64,000 nt of DNA from Bathymodiolus brooksi (lineage: Eukaryota > Mollusca > Bivalvia > Mytilida > Modiolidae). Numbering within the stretch: position 1 is the first letter of the stretch; the number at the start of each line of letters is the position of its first letter. Shown in pieces: positions 57,813-64,000 of the stretch. The notes beneath the pieces were generated by a model. That model did no database searches. It saw nothing but the letters and a program-made list of their open reading frames with translations, and had not been told where the DNA came from. The position numbers and the translations under genes are program-made. The stretch lies in assembly GCA_963680875.1 (NCBI GenBank), contig OY804580.1, forward strand, positions 99,229,353-99,293,352. The letters are read 5' to 3'.

Positions 57813-58296
57813 ATGCAGGCTCGTGACTTCATTTCACATTCGTTTCCATATGTTTTACCATCACTACCACACACAGGGAACCAGATCATTGGACAGATTG
57901 TCAAACATTTTGTATTAAGAGCTTGTGTTGTCGTCATTGGTTCCCATGTTGTTGCTAGAAAGAAATAAAACTAAAACGTTTATTACAGTATATCTTTTAG
58001 CATACACGACGGATTTACATGTGATTTTGGAACCATGCATATCTGAAAACGAATTTAGAAAGTAGTTATATTAATGACAGTTGTTGTTTCTTCTTATATG
58101 ACTTTCATCTGCAAATCACACACACCACTATCCATTAAGGAAAAAAAGTTAATAGGAAAGACACGTTTGTATTGTTAATGTTCACTACATGTAATTTTAC
58201 AAGAAAGAAACAGACCTTGATAAGAGAAAAAACTTACATGCTGCGACCATCTTTTCGCATGGTCCATTTCTAGCCATTGTAATGGTAATCTTTGCC
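57813..58296 (-). CDS. Multi-Kazal protease inhibitor gene, two internal exons (partial)
   Basis: In coding order: 58238-58296 (59 nt, phase 2 in, phase 1 out) encodes the C-half of one Kazal domain, AKITITMARNGPCEKMVAA, with the sixth Cys. 57813-57954 (142 nt, phase 1 in, phase 2 out) encodes a Thr-rich linker STTWEPMTTTQALNTK and the N-half of the next domain, CLTICPMIWFPVCGSDGKTYGNECEMKSRAC. P1 of that domain is Met. Acceptors are cctttcag and tttctag; donors are GTAAGT in both. The phase pattern equals that of the small genes, so domains are added as exon pairs. Upstream exons should lie to the right, beyond the 54-bp satellite or outside the window. The downstream C-half exon to the left was not found; it may be diverged or lost among repeats, so integrity is unproven. 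Confidence 0.82.
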
Positions 58297-58612
58297 CTGA
58301 AAGGAAAAATGCCGAGAAAGTTCTGTTATCAATTGATGTCATTTCAAAATGAAAAAAGAGTGTACATTATGGTACTGACGAGCAGATCGAATGGCTTCGA
58401 ACCTGATTCGTAATCATACGCCAAAGCCATTAAACTGTGCCTGATCCATCTGATGATGAAGTATAATACTCTAGATTATGGAAATTTGTCATTTAAGGTC
58501 ATTCGTTTTGCAATGACTAATCTCTATTGGATTGCCGTATACTATTGAAGACTTCCTCTATCAGTAACAATAAATTTGAATTCAATTGTAATTTCATTTT
58601 AAGCCTATTGTG

Positions 58613-59013
58613 AATATAACATATATGGACCTACATTTATTCATGTTGGTGGTTACCCCTTCCTATAACATATATGGACCTACATTTATTCATGTTGGTA
58701 GTTACTCCTTCCTATAACATATATGGACCTACATTTATTCATGTTGGTGGTTACTCCTTCCTATAACATATATGGACCTACATTTATTCATGTTGGTGGT
58801 TACTCCTTCCTATAACATATATGGACCTACATTTATTCATGTTGGTAGTTACTCCTTCCTATAACATACATGGACCTACAGTTATTCATGTTGGTAGTTA
58901 CTCCTTCCTATAACATATATGGACCTACATAACATTTATTCATGTTGGTAGTTACTCCTTCCTATAACATACATGGACCTACATTTATTCATGCTGGTAG
59001 TTACTCCTTCCTA
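58613..59013 (+). repeat. 49-bp minisatellite, 8 units
   Basis: Unit cctataacatatatggacct, acatttattcatgttggtag, ttactcctt. One unit has a 9-bp internal duplication near 58930. Confidence 0.93.
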
Positions 59014-59182
59014 TATATTGGTTCATATATATCATGTGGAAAGAACGAAATTACTGTAATGATCGAGAATTGAATAAACGACAACAATATTAACAACACT
59101 ACTGGGTGACCTTTAACTCTGAATACCGAACAAACCGTACTCACAGGCATTTACGCCTATAACACATAATGCTTATGACAAT

Positions 59183-62100
59183 ACTTACAAGCGTCTACAC
59201 CCAGCACCCATGTGTTGGAGTAATATGGCCATGCTTACTTACAAGCGTCTACACCCAGCACCCATGTGTTGGAGTAATATGGCCATGCTTACTTACAAGC
59301 GTCTACACCCAGTACCCATTTGTTGGAGTAATATGGCCATGCTTACTTACAAGTGTCTACACCCAGTACCCATGTGTTGGAGTAATATGGCCATGCTTAC
59401 TTACAAGCGTCTACACCCAGTACCCATGTGTTGGAGTAATATGGCCATGCTTACTTACAAGCGTCTACACCCAGTACCCATGTGTTGGAGTAATATGTCC
59501 ATGCTTACTTACAAGCGTCTACGCCCAGTATCCATGTGTTGGAGTAACATGGCCATGCTTACTTACAAGCGTCTAATCCCAGTACCCATGTGTTGGAGTA
59601 ATATGGCCATGCTTACTTACAAGCGTCTAAGCCCAGTACCCATGTGTTGGAGTAATATGACCATGCTTACTTACAAGCGTCTAAGCCCAGTACCCATGTG
59701 TTGGAGTAATATGGCCATGCTTACTTACAAGCGTCTAAGCCCAGTACCCATGTGTTGGAGTAATATGGCCATGCTTACTTACAAGCGTCTAAGCCCAGTA
59801 CCCATGTGTTGGAGTAATATGGCCATGCTTACTTACAAGCGTCTAAGCCCAGTACCCATGTGTTGGAGTAATATGGCCATGCTTACTTACACGCGTCTAC
59901 ACCCAGTACCCATGTGTTGGAGTAATATGGCCATGCTTACTTACAAGCGTCTAAGCCCAGTACCCATGTGTTGGAGTAATATGGCCATGCTTACTTACAA
60001 GCGTCTAAGCCCAGTACCCATGTGTTGGAGTTATATGGCCATGCTTACTTACAAGCGTCTAAGCCCAGTACCCATGTGTTGGAGTTATATGGCCATGCTT
60101 ACTTACAAGCGTCTAAGCCCAGTACCCATGTGTTGGAGTAATATGGCCATGCTTACTTACAAGCGTCTAAGCCCAGTACCCATGTGTTGGAGTAATATGG
60201 CCATGCTTACTTACAAGCGTCTAAGCCCAGTACCCATGTGTTTGAGTAATATGGCCATGCTTACTTACACGCGTCTAAGCCCAGTACCCATGTGTTGGAG
60301 TAATATGGCCATGCTTACTTACACGCGTCTACACCCAGTACCCATGTGTTGAAGTAATATGGCCATGCTTACTTACAAGCGTCTACACCAAGTACCCATT
60401 TGTTGGAGTAATATGGCCATGCTTACTTACACGCGTCTACACCCAGTACCCATGTGTTGAAGTAATATGGCCATGCTTACTTACAAGCGTCTAAGCCCAG
60501 TACCCATGTGTTGGAGTAATATGGCCATGCTTACTTACAAGCGTCTAAGCCCAGTACCCATGTGTTGGAGTAATATGGCCATGCCTACTTACACGCGTCT
60601 AATCCCAGTACCCATGTGTTAGAGTAATGTGGCCATGCTTACTTACACGCGTCTACACCCAGTACCCATGTGTTGAAGTAATATGGCCATGCTTACTTAC
60701 AAGCGTCTACACCCAGTACCCATTTGTTGGAGTAATATGGACATGCTTACTTACACGCGTCTACACCCAGTACCAATGTGTTGAAGTAATATGGCCATGC
60801 TTACTTACAAGCGTCTAAGCCCAATACCCATGTGTTGGAGTAATATGGCCATGCTTATTTACACGCTTCAAAGCCCAGTACCCATGTGTTGGAGTAATAT
60901 GGCCATGCTTACTTACACGCGTCTACACCCAGTACCCATGTGTTGAAGTAATATGGCCATGCTTACTTACAAGCGTCTACACCCAGTACCCATTTGTTGG
61001 AGTAATATGGCCATGCTTACTTACACGCGTCTACACCCAGTACCCATGTGTTGAAGTAATATGGCCATGCTTACTTACAAGCGTCTACACCCAGTACCCA
61101 TTTGTTGGAGTAATATGGCCATGCTTACTTACACGCGTCTACACCCAGTACCCATGTGTTGAAGTAATATGGGCATGCCTACTTACAAGCGTCTACACCC
61201 AGTACCCATTTGTTGGAGTAATATGGCCATGCTTACTTACACGCGTCTACACCCAGTACCCATGTGTTGAAGTAATATGGCCATGCTTACTTACAAGTGT
61301 CTACACCCAGTACCCATGTGTTGGAGTAATATGGCCATGCTTACTTACACGCGTCTACACCCAGTACCCATGTGTTGGAATTATATGGCTATGCTTACTT
61401 ACAAGCGTCTACACCCAGTACCCATGTGTTGGAGTAATATGGCCATGCTTACTTACACGCGTCTACACCCATTACACATGTGTTGGAGTTATATGACCAT
61501 GCTTACTTACAAGCGTTTACACCCAGTACCCATGTGTTGGAGTAATATGGCCATGCTTACTTACACGCGTCTACACCCAGTACCCATATGTTAGAGTTAT
61601 ATGGCCATGCTTACTTACATGCGTCTACACCCAGTACCCATGTGTTGGAGTAATATGGCCATGCTTACTTACACGCGTCTAAGCCCAGTACCCATGTGTT
61701 GGAGTAATATGGCCATGCTTACTTACACGCGTCTACACCCAGTACCCATGTGTTGAAGTAATATGGCCATGCTTACTTACAAGCGTCTACACCCAGTACC
61801 CATTTGTTGGAATAATATGGCCATGCTTACTTACACGCGTCTACACCCAGTACCCATGTGTTGAAGTAATATGGCCATGCTTACTTACAAGCGTCTACAC
61901 CCAGTACCCATTTGTTGGAGTAATATGGCCATGCTTACTTACACGCGTCTACACCCAGTACCCATGTGTTGAAGTAATATGGCCATGCTTACTTACAAGC
62001 GTCTACACCCAGTACCCATTTGTTGGAGTAATATGGCCATGCTTACTTACACGCGTCTACACCCAGTACCCATGTGTTGAAGTAATATGGCCATGCTTAC

Positions 62101-64000
62101 TTACAAGCGTCTACAACCAGTACCCATGTGTTGGAGTAATATGGCCATGCTTACTTACACGCGTCTACACCCAGTACCCATGTGTTGGAATTATATGGCC
62201 ATGCTTACTTACAAGCGTCTACACCCAGTACCCATGTGTTGGAGCAATATGGCCAAGCTTACTTACAAGCGTCTACACCCATTACACATGTGTTGGAGTT
62301 ATATGACCATGCTTACTTACAAGCGTTTACACCCAGTACCCATGTGTTGGAGTAATATGGCCATGCTTACTTACAAGCGTCTACACCCAGTACCCATGTG
62401 TTGGAGTAATATGGCCATGCTTACTTACAAGGGTCTACACCCAGTACCCATGTGTTGGAGTAATATGACCATGCTTACTTACAAGCGTCTAAGCCCAGTA
62501 CCCATGTGTTGGAGTAATATGGCCATGCTTACTTACAAGCGTCTAAGCCCAGTACCCATGTGTTGGAGTAATATGGCCATGCTTACTTACAAGCGTCTAA
62601 GCCCAGTACCCATGTGTTGGAGTAATATGGCCATGCTTACTTACAAGCGTCTAAGCCCAGTACCCATGTGTTGGAGTAATATGGCCATGCTTACTTACAA
62701 GCGTCTAAGCCCAGTACCCATGTGTTGGAGTAATATGGCCATGCCTACTTACACGCGTCTAAGCCCAGTACCCATGTGTTAGAGTAATGTGGCCATGCTT
62801 ACTTACAAGCGTTTACACCCAGTAGCCATGTGTTGGAGTAATATGGCCATGCTTACTTACACGCGTCTACACCCAGTACCCATATGTTGGAGTTATATGG
62901 CCATGCTTACTTACATGCGTCTACACCCAGTACCCATGTGTTGGAGTAATATGGCCATGCTTACATACACGCGTCTAAGCCCAGTACCCATGTGTTGGAG
63001 TAATATGGCCATGCTTACTTACGCGCGTCTACACCCAGTACCCATGTGTTGAAGTAATATGGCCATGCTTACTTACAAGCGTCTACACCCAGTACCCATT
63101 TGTTGGAGTAATATGGCCATGCTTACTTACACGCGTCTACACCCAGTACCCATGTGTTGAAGTAATATGGCCATGCTTACTTACAAGCGTCTACACCCAG
63201 TACCCATTTGTTGGAGTAATATGGCCATGCTTACTTACACGCGTCTACACCCAGTACCCATGTGTTGAAGTAATATGGCCATGCTTACTTACAAGCGTCT
63301 ACACCCAGTACCCATTTGTTGGAGTAATATGGCCATGCTTACTTACAAGCGTCTACACCCAGTACCCATGTGTTGAAGTAATATGGCCATGCTTACTTAC
63401 AAGCGTCTACACCCAGTACCCATGTGTTGGAGTAATATGGCCATGCTTACTTACACGCGTCTACACCCAGTACCCATGTGTTGGAATTATATGGCCATGC
63501 TTACTTACAAGCGTCTACACCCAGTACCCATGCGTTGGAGCAATATGGCCATGCTTACTTACACGCGTCTACATCCATTACACATGTGTTGGAGTTATAT
63601 GGCCATGCTTACTTACAAGCGTTTACACCCAGTACCCATGTGTTGGAGTAATATGGCCATGCTTACTTACAAGCGTCTACACCCAGTACCCATGTGTTGG
63701 AGTAATATGACCATGCTTACTTACAAGCGTCTACGCCCAGTATCCATGTGTTGGAGTAATATGGCCATGCTTACTTACAAGCGTCTACACCCAGTACCCA
63801 TTTGTTGGAGTAATATGGCCATGCTTACTTACAAGCGTCTACACCCAGTACCCATGTGTTGAAGTAATATGGCCATGCTTACTTACAAGGGTCTACACCC
63901 AGTACCCATGTGTTGGAGTTATATGACCATGCTTACTTACAAGCGTCTACACCCAGTACCCATGTATTGGAGTAATATGACCATGCTTACTTACATGCGT
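59183..64000. repeat. 54-bp satellite array, about 89 units, continues past the window
   Basis: Unit (+ strand): atggccatgcttacttacaa, gcgtctacacccagtaccca, tgtgttggagtaat. 54 is 18 codons, hence long periodic open frames (e.g. 59210-60352) that are not genes. Variants: acacg for acaag, catttg for catgtg, tgaag for tggag, ctaagcc for ctacacc. Stretches such as 60360-61290 alternate two variants, a 108-bp dimer. On the minus strand every unit contains GTAAGTAAGC. Confidence 0.97.

Noticed and set aside
59169..63862. Plus-strand frames up to 380 codons with an 18-residue repeat
   Set aside because: The unit is 54 bp (18 codons), so frames persist automatically; variants with tgaag introduce stops at random; no signal, domain or flanking exon on the + strand.
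10657..64000. CRISPR-like arrays
   Set aside because: All tandem arrays lack unique spacers and the genome is clearly eukaryotic.
59183..64000. Minus-strand 15-residue frame in each 54-bp unit as a degraded Kazal C-half (ends ..MGTGCRRL)
   Set aside because: The Cys spacing and surrounding residues do not fit well and there is no acceptor; kept only as a speculative origin of the array.

Overview
This is eukaryotic, AT-rich, gene-poor and extremely repeat-rich DNA, most likely from a bivalve mollusc. That call rests on tRNA-derived SINEs ending in a 'ggcgttaaac' tail, decayed copies of a YIDD reverse-transcriptase element whose 3' end resembles (from memory, not searched) a repeat common in mussel-type genomes, and small secreted Kazal inhibitors with split exons. 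I see no operons and no prokaryotic features. The genus cannot be fixed from sequence alone.

The genic content is a cluster of Kazal-type serine protease inhibitor genes, each with three coding exons (signal peptide; Kazal N-half; Kazal C-half) separated by a phase-1 and a phase-2 intron. Gene 1 (+, exon 1 outside the window, 142-3225) and gene 2 (+, 9670-32149) are recent duplicates. Gene 3 (-, 33718-36648) converges on gene 2. Gene 4 (-, 42081-45597) is more diverged. A fifth locus (-, 57813-58296) shows two internal exons of a multi-Kazal protein. A decayed Kazal exon lies inside gene 3 intron 1, and an intron-1 relic lies near 46.2-46.4 kb. The predicted P1 residues are Leu, Leu, Phe, Phe and Met, so the paralogues probably target chymotrypsin-, elastase- or subtilisin-like proteases. 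The three visible promoters share GTTATC, exactly 7 nt, then TATAAA, with a TATGGGAAA block further upstream.

Region by region: 1-3.6 kb, gene 1 and intronic repeats; 4.1-4.8 kb, a duplicated tRNA-like repeat; 5.5-6.4 kb, a broken zinc-binding ORF; 6.4-9.4 kb, a tandem segmental duplication with a MITE and a foldback; 9.5-32.2 kb, gene 2, whose 21-kb intron 1 holds an 18.4-kb satellite of 74/75-bp units and an 852-bp hAT-like element with a perfect 8-bp target duplication; 32.2-36.8 kb, SINEs and gene 3; 36.9-39.1 kb, a 34-bp array inside a TIR element; 39.5-41.9 kb, reverse-transcriptase fragments; 42-46.4 kb, gene 4 with MITEs and palindromes; 46.6-51.9 kb, a probable hAT element with a nested Tc1 element; 52.2-53.6 kb, reverse-transcriptase ends; 53.9-56.6 kb, a 38-bp array; 56.9-59.0 kb, 26-, 31- and 49-bp minisatellites and the fifth Kazal locus; 59.2-64.0 kb, a 54-bp satellite running off the window.

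Two themes stand out. Tandem arrays seem to be born repeatedly inside transposons, mainly in the 3' end of one retroelement. Large satellites lie in or next to introns of Kazal genes and carry RNA-processing motifs (AATAAA, GTAAGT) on the transcribed strand.
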